Of a stretch of 64,000 nucleotides of DNA, positions 36,978 to 46,219 are shown in pieces; within the stretch, counting starts at the first letter, position 1, and each line of letters opens with the position of its first letter. Source of the DNA: Thermoleptolyngbya sichuanensis A183 (GTDB lineage: Bacteria > Cyanobacteriota > Cyanobacteriia > Elainellales > Elainellaceae); assembly GCF_013177315.1 (NCBI RefSeq), contig NZ_CP053661.1, positions 5,146,001-5,210,000 on the forward strand. The letters are read 5' to 3'. The notes beneath the pieces were generated by a model that saw only the letters and a program-made list of their open reading frames with translations, was not told the DNA's origin and searched no databases. Both the position numbers and the translations under genes were made by a program.

Positions 36978-37952
36978 ATGCAAAACTCTGGGACGCAGAT
37001 TTTTTCCTGGACACTGGGGCGGCGGGCAGCGGCGACCGTTTTGGGGGCGATCGCCCTCGGCTGGCTGGCAAACAGTTGCCGCACGACCCCAGTGCAAACG
37101 GGGAATTCTGAAAAACCAACCGTTGTGGCGACCAACACGATCCTGGCAGATTTGACGCAGCAGGTCGGCGGCGAGGCGATCGCCCTAGTCAGCATCCTCA
37201 AGCCCGGAGATGATCCCCATGTTTACGAACCCGTGCCCCTCGACACGCAGCGGCTAGAAGACGCAGACTTGATTTTATACAACGGCTATAACCTGGAACC
37301 GGGGCTGATCCGGCTGGCGGAGTCGGTCGGCGTGCGGGGGCGTAGGGTTGCAGTGGGCGAAGTCGTGCCCCCGCTGGAGCTAGCGGAAGAAGGCAGCACC
37401 GTACCCGATCCGCACGTTTGGGGCGACGCACAAAATGCCATCCACATGGTGAACGCGATTCGAGATGAGCTAATTCGCCTGTCGCCGGAGGACGCAGCCA
37501 CCTTTACGCAAAATGCCGCCGATCTGGTTGCTACGCTGGAACGACTGGACGGCTGGATCACGCAGCAAATCCAGACCATTCCGCCCAGCCAGCGCCAGCT
37601 CGTGACGACGCACGATGCCTTTCAGTATTACGCCAGAGCCTACGGGCTGACGGTGCTGGGCACGCTAATCGGCATCAGCACCGAAGAACAGCCCAGCGCC
37701 CAAACCTTGCAACGGCTGGCAGACGCAGTAAAAGCGGCAAACGTGCCCGCGATTTTTGCTGAGACTGCGATTAATCCCCGGCTGATCAATACCGTTGCAG
37801 AGGAGGCAGGCGTGCCCCTGGCAGACGCAGAACTCTACGCCGACTCCATTGGCGGGCCGGGCAGCGGCGCAGACAGCTATATAGACATGATGGTGGCCAA
37901 TACTAGGGCGATCGCCCGCAACTTGGGCGGCACTCCGGGCGACTGGCCCTAG
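36978..37952 (+). CDS. Metal-binding lipoprotein of the ABC importer (TroA/ZnuA type)
   Basis: 324 residues from the ATG at 36978 (a GTG three bases before is an alternative). A twin-arginine-like N-terminus precedes a lipobox LANSC, Cys 34, so it is a lipid-anchored periplasmic protein. The metal ligands read as H81 (DDPHVYEP), H146 (PDPHVW), H212 (THDAFQYY) and D289 (YADSIGG). Manganese-specific MntC/PsaA have Glu at the third position; three His plus Asp is the ZnuA/TroA set. There is no His-rich loop and no Cys in the mature protein. Zinc is the likelier metal, but Mn or Fe cannot be excluded. Divergent from the ATPase/permease unit. Confidence 0.93.
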   Translation: MQNSGTQIFSWTLGRRAAATVLGAIALGWLANSCRTTPVQTGNSEKPTVVATNTILADLTQQVGGEAIALVSILKPGDDPHVYEPVPLDTQRLEDADLILYNGYNLEPGLIRLAESVGVRGRRVAVGEVVPPLELAEEGSTVPDPHVWGDAQNAIHMVNAIRDELIRLSPEDAATFTQNAADLVATLERLDGWITQQIQTIPPSQRQLVTTHDAFQYYARAYGLTVLGTLIGISTEEQPSAQTLQRLADAVKAANVPAIFAETAINPRLINTVAEEAGVPLADAELYADSIGGPGSGADSYIDMMVANTRAIARNLGGTPGDWP

Positions 37953-37962
37953 TGAAGGGCGC

Positions 37963-39261
37963 TTAGCTAAACTGCTGGCTCGACTGCCCTTCCGACTCCA
38001 AGTTGAACAGAGTGCAGAGGGTTTCCATAGCCCGCCGCCGCGCCTCAATGTCTTGCTGCGCCCGCAGTTGCACCATTGGGTCATGCAGGATTTTGTTAAC
38101 AATCCCTTTAGTCAATGCCTCAATAATGCCCTGGTGCTTGTCGGCAAACTCTGGGCCTAAGCGAGACAGCGCCTTCTCAAGCTCCTGGGTGCGGATGCTC
38201 TCCATCTTGTCTTGCAGGCACTTGATGGTGGAAACGGTTTCGAGCGATCGCACCCAGTTATTAAAGGCTTCAATCTCCTCGTCCAGCAGCGCTTCAGCTT
38301 CCAGCGCCATCTGACGGCGGCTTTCCTGATTTTGCGCCACCACTGCCTTCAGGTCGTCCACATTAAAGACATGGACATGGGGCAAATCGTTGACATCTGA
38401 ATCCACATTGCGCGGCACGGAAATGTCGAACAGCATCAAATGCTGACCCGGTTGCAAGATCGCTTCTAGCTTGGCGCGATCTAGCAGGGGTTCTGTGGCG
38501 GCCGTGCTGGTGAACACAATGTCAGAGTCGGCAATTACTGCGCCCATTTGATCGAGCGTATGCAGTTGCAGGTGTGCATCGGGGAATTGCTTAGCCAACT
38601 CTTCCGCGCCTGCCAGCGAACGGTTCACAATGGCGATTCGATGTGCCCCTTTGGACAGCAGATGCTGCACCAGCAGTCGCGCCATTTTGCCTGCGCCCAG
38701 AATCGCAACTCGGCTGGCGGCCAGGTTTTGCGCTTTGATCTGCGCCAGTTCAACCGCGGCGGAACTGATGGATACCGCGCCTGTACCAATGCTGGTTTCG
38801 CTGCGGACGCGCTTGCCCGCCTCCACCGACTTTTTGAATAGATGATTCAGCACGCGCCCAATGCCGTTGCACTGCTGCCCCAGCTTGTGGGTGTGCTTTA
38901 CTTGCGACAAAATCTGCCCCTCGCCCAGCACCAGGCTATCCAGCCCCGACGACACCCGCATCAGGTGCATCACCGCGTCTTGGTGCAGCAACACAAACAA
39001 ATGCTGGCGCAGATGTTGCAGGGGAACCTTGCCGTATTCCGATAGAAACTGAGTGACCTCGCGGATGCCGTTATCGGTTTCGCTGGCAACGATGTAGATT
39101 TCCAGCCGATTGCAGGTGCTGAGGATGGCCACCTCTTCGACGTGAGGATAGCTGCAAAGCTGGGCGATCGCCGCTTCGGTTTGGGGCGTGGGGATGCTCA
39201 GCTTTTCTCGAACTTCTACTGGGGCTGTTTTATGACTCAGGCCCACCACCGCAATGTTCAT
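37963..39261 (-). CDS. hemA: Glutamyl-tRNA reductase
   Basis: 432 residues. The catalytic Cys is C50 in [30 protein letters not shown] near 99-117 and [20 protein letters not shown] near 190-209 are the substrate and NADPH-binding motifs (quoted in part). It makes glutamate-1-semialdehyde from Glu-tRNA, the committed step to haem, chlorophyll and bilins. It is divergent from psbA across 417 bases. The C-terminal helix is the dimerisation domain. Confidence 0.98.
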   Translation of the reverse strand: MNIAVVGLSHKTAPVEVREKLSIPTPQTEAAIAQLCSYPHVEEVAILSTCNRLEIYIVASETDNGIREVTQFLSEYGKVPLQHLRQHLFVLLHQDAVMHLMRVSSGLDSLVLGEGQILSQVKHTHKLGQQCNGIGRVLNHLFKKSVEAGKRVRSETSIGTGAVSISSAAVELAQIKAQNLAASRVAILGAGKMARLLVQHLLSKGAHRIAIVNRSLAGAEELAKQFPDAHLQLHTLDQMGAVIADSDIVFTSTAATEPLLDRAKLEAILQPGQHLMLFDISVPRNVDSDVNDLPHVHVFNVDDLKAVVAQNQESRRQMALEAEALLDEEIEAFNNWVRSLETVSTIKCLQDKMESIRTQELEKALSRLGPEFADKHQGIIEALTKGIVNKILHDPMVQLRAQQDIEARRRAMETLCTLFNLESEGQSSQQFS

Positions 39262-39678
39262 AATCCTCCCAAAAGTTTCTCATCTGGCGCAGACAGTCAA
39301 AATCCGCCAAACGCCTAGTTTTTGTTATCTCCCGTAGTGACGACCACGGCTCATCCAAAAGTCTATCAACTCGCGGCCGCCCGGTAGATCTGCCAGTGAC
39401 GGGCAGTTTGAGGCGCTTCCAGACAATGTAACGAAGGTTTGTAACAGACCGAGATTGAGGGCGATCGCCCACCCAGATTCTTGAAACCCTTGATATTGCG
39501 TCATAATCGTCCTAACAAAAGCGCGATACCCCGTCTTCGCCGTTAGAAATCTTAAGTAAATCCAAGATCTGCTTTACAAAACGCAACCAAAAGTTTAGGA
39601 TTATACACAGGTTAGGCAATCAAACCTAGCCGTTTCATTTTCTACAAACACACTTGTAGTTTTACGGACTCATTAGCA
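39262..39678. promoter_or_regulatory. psbA: Shared upstream region of hemA and psbA, with a psbA promoter
   Basis: A -35-like TTTACA (39573-39578) and a -10-like TAGGAT (39596-39601) with 17 bases between fit a sigma-70 type promoter for psbA and would give a 5' leader of about 70 bases. In that leader CTACAA (39642-39647) and TTGTAG (39654-39659) form a small hairpin about 20 bases before the psbA ATG. No clear Shine-Dalgarno was seen, as for many psbA genes. The hemA promoter on the other strand could not be fixed. Confidence 0.5.
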
Positions 39679-40761
39679 ATGACAACGACCCTACAACGCA
39701 CCGAACGTGCAAGCGTATGGGAACAGTTTTGCAACTGGGTAACCAGCACCGAGAACCGCCTGTACGTAGGCTGGTTCGGCGTACTGATGATCCCCACCCT
39801 GCTGACTGCCACCGCTTGCTTCATCATCGCCTTCATCGCTGCTCCCCCCGTGGACATCGACGGCATCCGTGAACCCGTCGCAGGCTCCCTGCTGTACGGC
39901 AACAACATCATCACCGGCGCAGTGGTTCCCTCCAGCAACGCCATCGGTCTGCACTTCTACCCCATCTGGGAAGCCGCCTCTCTAGACGAGTGGCTGTACA
40001 ACGGTGGTCCCTACCAGCTCGTCGTCTTCCACTTCCTGATCGGCGTATTCTGCTACATGGGACGTGAATGGGAACTGAGCTACCGCCTGGGTATGCGTCC
40101 CTGGATCTGCGTCGCCTACAGCGCCCCCGTAGCCGCTGCGACCGCAGTGTTCCTGATCTACCCCATCGGACAAGGTTCCTTCTCCGACGGTATGCCCCTG
40201 GGCATCTCCGGCACCTTCAACTTCATGTTCGTGTTCCAAGCAGAGCACAACATCCTGATGCACCCCTTCCACATGCTGGGCGTAGCAGGCGTGTTCGGCG
40301 GCTCCCTGTTCTCCGCCATGCACGGTTCGTTGGTGACTTCCTCCCTAGTGCGCGAGACCACCGAAGTTGAATCGCAGAACTACGGCTACAAGTTCGGACA
40401 AGAAGAAGAAACCTACAACATCGTTGCTGCCCACGGCTACTTTGGTCGGTTGATCTTCCAATACGCCAGCTTCAACAACAGCCGCTCGCTGCACTTCTTC
40501 CTGGGTGCATGGCCTGTGATCGGCATCTGGTTCACGGCGCTGGGCATCAGCACGATGGCGTTCAACCTGAACGGGTTCAACTTCAACCAGTCCATCATCG
40601 ACTCTCAGGGTCGCGTGGTGAACACCTGGGCAGACATCCTGAACCGCGCCAACCTGGGTATGGAAGTGATGCACGAGCGCAACGCTCACAACTTCCCCCT
40701 CGACTTGGCTGCTGGCGAAGCTGCTCCTGTGGCTCTGGTTGCGCCCCAAATCAATGGCTAA
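39679..40761 (+). CDS. psbA: Photosystem II D1 protein, high-light (E130) form
   Basis: 360 residues. Residues Y161 (tyrosine Z), D170, E189, H190 and H198 (P680 ligand) are all in place, and H332, E333, H337, D342 and A344 are in the C-terminal block, followed by the 16-residue extension removed by CtpA. Residue 130 is Glu (MGREWELSY), the variant of D1:2/PsbA2-3 copies linked to high light, not the Gln of low-light D1:1. P173 is normal. The gene is monocistronic with its own terminator. Confidence 0.99.
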   Translation: MTTTLQRTERASVWEQFCNWVTSTENRLYVGWFGVLMIPTLLTATACFIIAFIAAPPVDIDGIREPVAGSLLYGNNIITGAVVPSSNAIGLHFYPIWEAASLDEWLYNGGPYQLVVFHFLIGVFCYMGREWELSYRLGMRPWICVAYSAPVAAATAVFLIYPIGQGSFSDGMPLGISGTFNFMFVFQAEHNILMHPFHMLGVAGVFGGSLFSAMHGSLVTSSLVRETTEVESQNYGYKFGQEEETYNIVAAHGYFGRLIFQYASFNNSRSLHFFLGAWPVIGIWFTALGISTMAFNLNGFNFNQSIIDSQGRVVNTWADILNRANLGMEVMHERNAHNFPLDLAAGEAAPVALVAPQING

Positions 40762-40823
40762 TTCTGGCTGTGCCTTGGCGTCTGCTTAGCGTTTGCTGAG
40801 TCTGTCTGATTAGCTAGTCTCTG

Positions 40824-40849
40824 AGCGCCTCCTGCGGGGGGCGCTTTTT
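40824..40849 (+). terminator. psbA: psbA terminator
   Basis: AGCGCCTCC (40824-40832) pairs with GGGGGCGCT-type sequence (40837-40845), with one G-U, loop TGCG or similar, followed by TTTTTC. It is 63 bases after the psbA stop, a normal Rho-independent terminator. Confidence 0.85.
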
Positions 40850-41019
40850 CGCGTGGGGAGGGTTTAGGCGGATTTTATGGGCAGTCGGGCGATAGGCATT
40901 TGCAGCCAGCAATAATACAGCCAGCAATGATAGGGTGAAGTTCAGCCCATCTGCGATGCGTTCTGGAAAACTATGCGACGGGCGTTTCTTAGCACTTTGG
41001 CAGTCACCCTGGCAGTTGT

Positions 41020-42006
41020 ATGTCCCAACGCCCGATTACCTCGACTAGTTCGACCGAAGCTAGTTCGACCGAAGCTAGTTCGACCGAAGCTAGTTCGACC
41101 GAAGCAGGTTTAACCGACGCGATCGCCCATCCCCAACACAATCCTGGCTCGACCTCCGATGAGTCTGACAAAAACCCCGTGCCGCCCTCTTCCCCAGGCT
41201 GGTGTCTGAGCAGGCGCGATCCCGGCTTTATTCGCGCCTGTTTGCCCTGGTGGGAGTGGGCCTATCACCATTACTTTCGGGTGCAGACCGCCGGCTGGGA
41301 ACATATTCCCGCATCTGGGCAGGTGTTGATAGTAGGGGCACACAACGGCGGGTTCGCAGCGCCCGATATGTTCATGATGATGCTGGACTGGTTTCGGCGA
41401 TTTGGTGTGGAGCGTCCTGCCTATGGGCTGATGGATGCCAATGCGTGGAAGTTGCACCCATCTTTGTCGGAATCGGCAGCAAAGCTGGGCGCAGTGGTGG
41501 CTCATCCCAAAATGGCGATCGCCGCTTTAGATCAGGGCGCCAGTGTATTGGTCTATCCCGGCGGCGTGCGGGATTTATTTCGTCCCCATCATTTGCGCGA
41601 TCGCATTTGTTTGTTCAACAACCAGGCGTTTGTCAAGCTGGCGCTGCGCTACGAGTTGCCGATTATCCCGGTCATTTCTCACGGGGCCCACGACACGCTG
41701 ATCGTGCTGGGTGATGCCTATCCGCTGGTGGAACAGTTGCATCGGTGGGGGCTATTTCCCTGGATCAATGGCGTAAATCCGGGCGTATTTCCGGTTTACC
41801 TGGGGCTGCCGTGGGGTGTGGGGCTGGGGCCGTTGCCAAACCTACCACTCCCGATGACGATTCATACGCGGGTGTGCAAACCCGTCTGGTTTCCGCGATA
41901 TGGAGCAGAAGCAGCGGGCGATCGCGCCTATGTCAATGCCTGCTACGAACAAGTCCAGCGCCATATGCAGCGATCGCTCGACTATCTCATTGCAGAGGTT
42001 GCCTGA
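41020..42006 (+). CDS. Lysophospholipid/diacylglycerol acyltransferase-like protein
   Basis: 328 residues. After a variable N-terminus with four exact SSTEA repeats (residues about 9-28) comes a domain beginning GWEHIPASGQVLIVGAHNGGFAAPDMFM: His and Asp stand seven residues apart instead of the HX4D box of PlsC. PGGVRDLFRPHHLRD and ELPIIPVISHGAHDTLIVLGD complete the family pattern. Relatives transfer fatty acyl chains to glycerolipids or alcohols at the membrane. Substrate unknown. The 15 bp repeat coding for SSTEA (41045-41104) is a likely source of length variation. Confidence 0.8.
   Translation: MSQRPITSTSSTEASSTEASSTEASSTEAGLTDAIAHPQHNPGSTSDESDKNPVPPSSPGWCLSRRDPGFIRACLPWWEWAYHHYFRVQTAGWEHIPASGQVLIVGAHNGGFAAPDMFMMMLDWFRRFGVERPAYGLMDANAWKLHPSLSESAAKLGAVVAHPKMAIAALDQGASVLVYPGGVRDLFRPHHLRDRICLFNNQAFVKLALRYELPIIPVISHGAHDTLIVLGDAYPLVEQLHRWGLFPWINGVNPGVFPVYLGLPWGVGLGPLPNLPLPMTIHTRVCKPVWFPRYGAEAAGDRAYVNACYEQVQRHMQRSLDYLIAEVA
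41045..41104 (+). repeat. 15 bp minisatellite in the acyltransferase gene
   Basis: CTAGTTCGACCGAAG is present four times, exact and in phase (41045, 41060, 41075, 41090), so each unit adds five codons (SSTEA). Confidence 0.9.
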
Positions 42007-42180
42007 CTCCTAAGCATGATAGAATTGAGATTCTGTGCATTTAGCATCTCAGGAATTGCGCATTGCAGAGAGGCTATTATTTTGCATTGCGCTGCGCCTG
42101 ACTTTGCCCACAGGTCAGATTTTTTCACAATCCGCTCCTGATCACTGAACTCAGTCAATCCTTACAAAACGAGGTCAAGA

Positions 42181-42366
42181 ATGGCTAAGCGCCGCAACCA
42201 GAAAAAAGAAAAAGCTCTCCGCAACCAGGCCTATGCCCGCAAGTTCCGCAAGCGCACCAATACCGGACGCTTTGGTCGTCGTCGTCCGGGCTTTGGCGGA
42301 TCTCAGATGGATGAAGAAACCGATCAAAACCGGAGCGGCACGGGCGCAGAAGAAGGCGCAGAATAG
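42181..42366 (+). CDS. Small basic conserved-looking protein
   Basis: 61 residues. The first 38 are strongly basic (AKRRNQKKEKALRNQAYARK, then FRKRTNTGRFGRRRPGF), the last 20 acidic (DEETDQNRSGTGAEEGAE). Such layouts occur in small nucleic-acid- or ribosome-associated proteins. No family is recognised. It has ATG at 42181 preceded by ACGAGGTCAAGA, with a GAGG ribosome site. Its 3' end overlaps the convergent FAD oxidoreductase by 43 bases. The basic start and the good ribosome site support a real gene. Confidence 0.7.
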   Translation: MAKRRNQKKEKALRNQAYARKFRKRTNTGRFGRRRPGFGGSQMDEETDQNRSGTGAEEGAE

Positions 42367-43616
42367 TCCACCCCTGGCAATGGGCGGCTGTCTAGCAGGG
42401 CATTAATCGCGTCGGCAGCCGCAATGCCGGACTCTAGCGCCTGCTCAATGCCAGGGTTCGGGGTTTTGTCAGGGCTACACCAGTCGCCCGCCAGCACCAA
42501 GGGCGCGGGTTGGGATGCCGACAAATAAGTTTGGGAGTAGGGCGATCGCACGGTTGCATATCGCCAGCGATGCACTTGCAAGACTTGGGGCAGGATCTGC
42601 GGCGCAGGCAGTCCCGACAGCAGGTGCATTTTTGCATAGTCCAGCAGCGCCGTTCCTGCGGCTGTCAGGTCAGTCTCATCAAGGTGTGCTGTGGCAAAGG
42701 CAGCGCTGCTCTGAACCACCAGCGCGGGACAATCAGGATTACGCCCCTTAGAACTTTCCTGCGAAATCCAGACTGCGGGAGCCTCTGGAGGACACTGCAC
42801 CGCCGCCCAGGGTAACGCTTCAAACAGCGCCCGCTCAGCCTCCGAAAAGCAGGCGATCGCCGTGATGCAGGGATGAAACTGCACCGCAGCCAGCGCTTCT
42901 AGCAAGTCTGCCTCCAGAACGGAACCGAGCGGTTGCAGCAAATCGAGCGCCTGGGGAGCCGGGATCGCCATCACCAAGGCTTTTGCAGACAGCGCTTGCC
43001 GATCGCCCGCCAGCGACTCAAGGGTCAGTGCCCAGCCCTGGGAGGCTGAAGAAATCGCCACTACCCGCTGCCCCCGCCAGATCTCCAGCCCCGCACCTAG
43101 CTGTTTTGCGACAGCGGTGATGCCGTCGGCTGCCACATAGCGGGGAGGGGCAGGCAGAGGAATGAACTCGTCGGGCTGCCAGCGATACACCGTCCCTGCC
43201 CACGGCTCCAATCCACGCCCCAGCATCGCCTGAATCAACTGCTGCGACTGGGGCCCCTGGGCTTCTAGCCAGCGCAGCCCGTGGTCAGCGCAAGTGTCGG
43301 GCAATCGCCGCGTCGCCATACGCCCGCCCAGTCCCCGCGATTTTTCTAGAACCACAGCCTGATAGCCTGCCCGATGCAAGCGCTGGGTGCAGACGAGGCC
43401 GGATAACCCAGCGCCGACAATCGCAATATCAATCGCAATGTCTGCAACATCTGTGGTGTCAATATCCGTGGTGTCAGTGTTTGCCATGTCACTGTTCGCG
43501 ATGCCAATATCTGTGCTGTCACTGTTTGCCATGTCAACGTTTGCCATATCGCCGTCGCCAATGTCGCCTGGACTGGAGGGTTTGGCGTTGTCTGAAAGGG
43601 GCATTGATTCTGTCAT
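42324..43616 (-). CDS. FAD-dependent oxidoreductase (renalase-like), repeat-bearing N-terminus
   Basis: 430 residues. The dinucleotide-binding IVGAGLSGLVCTQRL is at about 66-80, with EKSRGLGGRMATRR near 92-105; NAD(P)-binding/amine-oxidase-like proteins of the renalase type have this pattern. C-terminal GDWCSPDKTPNPGIEQALESG (quoted in part) fits the FAD/substrate end. The first 60 residues are low complexity: repeated D-M-A-N, S-D, T-D units (ANSDMANTDTTDIDTTDVADI and similar), coded by degenerate 15-24 bp repeats at about 43440-43560. Activity unknown. The start may lie a few codons later (MPLSDN). Confidence 0.8.
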   Translation of the reverse strand: MTESMPLSDNAKPSSPGDIGDGDMANVDMANSDSTDIGIANSDMANTDTTDIDTTDVADIAIDIAIVGAGLSGLVCTQRLHRAGYQAVVLEKSRGLGGRMATRRLPDTCADHGLRWLEAQGPQSQQLIQAMLGRGLEPWAGTVYRWQPDEFIPLPAPPRYVAADGITAVAKQLGAGLEIWRGQRVVAISSASQGWALTLESLAGDRQALSAKALVMAIPAPQALDLLQPLGSVLEADLLEALAAVQFHPCITAIACFSEAERALFEALPWAAVQCPPEAPAVWISQESSKGRNPDCPALVVQSSAAFATAHLDETDLTAAGTALLDYAKMHLLSGLPAPQILPQVLQVHRWRYATVRSPYSQTYLSASQPAPLVLAGDWCSPDKTPNPGIEQALESGIAAADAINALLDSRPLPGVDYSAPSSAPVPLRF

Positions 43617-43790
43617 TGAGGTTGGAATTTAGGCAAGTTCACGAGAGAGTTCAACAGAAATTGTGGCGATTTTGTGCGGGAAAAGCTGTTCAGGGGCGAC
43701 TTTCCCAGGATTCGCCAATCCGCGATCCCCCTGCGGTACTACACTAAGTTTTGGCATGACTTTTGGCAAAACTTTCGCTGGTATGGGTTC

Positions 43791-45494
43791 ATGAAGGCTC
43801 GCTCGTTTTACCTGGCGCTGGGTTCGGTGGCGCTGACGCTGCTGCTGCTGGCGATCGCAGGCTTTTACTGGCTGGTGGGGCAAAGTCCGCTGCGGCTGCT
43901 GCAAGGGGGACGAGTTGCGAGTCCGGAGGCGGCGATGTTTGTGCCTAAACAGGCTCCGGCAATGGTGTCGCTGCTGGTGAAACCGGAGCAACTGCGGGCG
44001 TTTCGGCTGGCGGTATCGTCGCTGGGCGATCGCCGCAAAGCGCGGGAGGAACTGGAGGCGCTGGAGCGGACGCTGCTGACCAGTCGCGGACTGAGCTACG
44101 ACGCGGATATTAAGCCCTGGCTGGGGAGCGAAATCACCCTGGCGGTTACCAGTCCCGACATCGACCGCACCCCCGCCAACGGGCAGCAACCGGGCTACTT
44201 GCTGGCGCTGGAAACCGAAAACCCGCAGCAAGCGAAGGAGTTTGTGCAGCTTTTTTGGCAGAAGCGGGCGATCGCCGGCAGCAATTTGGTATTTGAGCAA
44301 TATTCCGGTGTCAAAGTTATTTACGAGCAGGGGACAGGGGCAACATCGGCAGACACAGGCACGCCGACCCCGACGCTGGCTAGCGCAGTGGTGGGCGATC
44401 GCTTCGTATTGTTTGCCAACTATCCCAAAGTTCTGCGCGATGCCATCAACAACGTGCAAGCGCCAGACCTAAGCCTGAAAAGCAGCCAAAAATATCAGGA
44501 TGCGCTGGCGGCCCTGCCAGAGAGCCAGATCGGGCTGACGTTTGTGAACCTGCCGCAACTGGGCGCGTGGCTAGGCAGTCAGAGTCCGCTGGGCAGGCTG
44601 AGCAGCGACAAGAATCGCCAATTTGAGAGCCTGGTGGCGGGTATTGAACTGGCGCGGCAGGGACTTTTGGCAGAGACGGCGCTGCTGGCGGCTCCGGGGC
44701 AACCGCTGACGGCTCACAAGCCAGCCCTGACGGAACCCGTCGGCGCGTTGCAGTTTATTCCCCCTGCTACGCCTTTTTCCGCATCGGGGACGGACTTGAG
44801 CCAGCTTTGGGGGCAACTGACCGAAGGCTTGCAGGACTATGGTGTGCTGTCGGCCCTGCTGGGGCAGCCGATCGCCGCTCTAGAAGATCAGTGGGGCGTG
44901 ACTTTTGAGGAAGACCTCGTGCCCTGGGTAAACCGGGAGTTTGCGCTGGGGCTGGTGTCGCCGCCGGGCCGCGAACCGGAGTGGGTCTTTGTGGCAGAGA
45001 AATCGCCGGAAACCGCTGCGGGGATCGAGAAGCTGAATGCGATCGCCCAACGACGCGGCCTCACGGTCGGCCCGATTACTCTGGAGGATCGCCGTGTCTA
45101 CACTTGGACGCAGCTTTTGCCCAGCAGCAAACGGCGGGGCGCAGAACTCCAGGCCAATGTGCAGGGCGCTCACACCATGCTCGATAAGTACGAAATTTTC
45201 ACAACTTCGGTCGAGGCGATGGACGAAATTCTGAAGCATCCCCAGAAGTCGCTGAGGACTGCCCAATCGTTTCAGGAGGCGATCGCCCCCCTCGCGCCCT
45301 ACAACGATGGCTATCTCTATCTCGACTGGGAGAGCGTCCGCAAGCCGCTGGAGCAGCGCATCCCCGCCCTCAAGCTGGCAGAACTGGTGGGCAAGCCGTT
45401 TTTCGACCATCTGCGATCGCTGACCATCACCAGCTACGGCAGCGATACCAAAGTCCAGCGTGGCGCGGTTTTTGTGCAGTTGAAAAACACCTAA
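43791..45494 (+). CDS. DUF3352 domain protein
   Basis: 567 residues from the ATG at 43791; the frame from 43674 would add 39 unconserved residues. One N-terminal transmembrane helix (about 5-28, LALGSVALTLLLLAIAGFYW) is followed by a large soluble region with the DUF3352 pattern: MFVPKQAPAMVSLLVKPEQL, then WLGSEITLAV, QIGLTFVNLPQLGAWL and GYLYLDWESVRKPLEQRIP. It is probably anchored in the plasma or thylakoid membrane with its bulk in the periplasm or lumen. No function is known. It is divergent from the FAD oxidoreductase. Confidence 0.82.
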   Translation: MKARSFYLALGSVALTLLLLAIAGFYWLVGQSPLRLLQGGRVASPEAAMFVPKQAPAMVSLLVKPEQLRAFRLAVSSLGDRRKAREELEALERTLLTSRGLSYDADIKPWLGSEITLAVTSPDIDRTPANGQQPGYLLALETENPQQAKEFVQLFWQKRAIAGSNLVFEQYSGVKVIYEQGTGATSADTGTPTPTLASAVVGDRFVLFANYPKVLRDAINNVQAPDLSLKSSQKYQDALAALPESQIGLTFVNLPQLGAWLGSQSPLGRLSSDKNRQFESLVAGIELARQGLLAETALLAAPGQPLTAHKPALTEPVGALQFIPPATPFSASGTDLSQLWGQLTEGLQDYGVLSALLGQPIAALEDQWGVTFEEDLVPWVNREFALGLVSPPGREPEWVFVAEKSPETAAGIEKLNAIAQRRGLTVGPITLEDRRVYTWTQLLPSSKRRGAELQANVQGAHTMLDKYEIFTTSVEAMDEILKHPQKSLRTAQSFQEAIAPLAPYNDGYLYLDWESVRKPLEQRIPALKLAELVGKPFFDHLRSLTITSYGSDTKVQRGAVFVQLKNT

Positions 45495-45603
45495 ATCGCG
45501 TAGGACTTACACAGTTGGATGACTCCTCATGGGCTGCACTCGCGAGAAATTATCCAAAATTCAGAAAACTGATCGCACGCACGTAAGCTCTATCTCAACA
45601 CCG

Positions 45604-46209
45604 CTAGGGATTGACTGACAAACGCGAGCGGCGAGTCGCTAGGAGGATACCACTAGCCCAGGCCAGTTTGGCGATCGCCCACTCGCTCCGCTGTTCCAAA
45701 TCGGCAATCAGCGCGTCTACTTTGGGGGCGTGCCCCTCGGGCCAGTTTGCCTGGGGCAGCATATCGTCGATGAGGTACAGCCCGCCCGGTTTCACCAGCG
45801 AAAGCGCCAGATCCAGATGGGTGTATTTGCCAGGCCAGGTGTCGGCAAAGATCAGGTCAAAGGACTCGCCCTGCTGCGCCAGTGATTCTAGAAATTGACC
45901 CCCGTCTTGCACGAAAAAAGACACACGCGGATCGGCGGCAAGGTGAGCCTGGGCGATCGCCACCAGCCCTGCCTCGCAATCCACCGTCCACAGCGTAGAC
46001 TGGGCATCCATGCCGTCCAACATCCAGGCCGTCGCCGCACCCGTGCCCGTGCCCAGTTCCAGAAAGCGCCCGCCCGGTTTGCTGGCACAGAGCGATCGCA
46101 GCAGGGCCCCCGTCAGGGGTTCCGAGAGCATCTGAAAATCGAGTGCGCTCGTGTCTGCCAAGATTGCCGCCAGCACCGCAGGCGGATTTAGGTTTTCTAT
46201 ATCGTTCAT
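45604..46209 (-). CDS. Class I SAM-dependent O-methyltransferase-like protein
   Basis: 201 residues. Motif I FLELGTGTGAATAWML near residues 48-63, then the VDCEAGLVAIAQAH acidic loop and the FDLIFADTWPGKYTHLDLAL segment give a short SAM-methyltransferase of the O-methyltransferase type. LVKPGGLYLIDDMLPQANWP near 139-158 fits. Substrate unknown. It lies downstream of the porin, but the strong palindrome at 46236-46340 probably separates the transcripts. Confidence 0.85.
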   Translation of the reverse strand: MNDIENLNPPAVLAAILADTSALDFQMLSEPLTGALLRSLCASKPGGRFLELGTGTGAATAWMLDGMDAQSTLWTVDCEAGLVAIAQAHLAADPRVSFFVQDGGQFLESLAQQGESFDLIFADTWPGKYTHLDLALSLVKPGGLYLIDDMLPQANWPEGHAPKVDALIADLEQRSEWAIAKLAWASGILLATRRSRLSVNP

Positions 46210-46219
46210 CCGCTTCTTC

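Noticed and set aside
36978-37952. Calling the importer MntABC with a ManR site
   Set aside because: The ligand set is of the zinc/TroA type, and I cannot match the AATTATGA repeats to a known ManR or Zur motif.
39230-39472. 80-residue minus-strand frame upstream of hemA
   Set aside because: Lies in the shared hemA/psbA control region and has no conserved content or ribosome site.
39691-40749. Long antisense frames over psbA
   Set aside because: They follow from the biased codon use of psbA; no family content.
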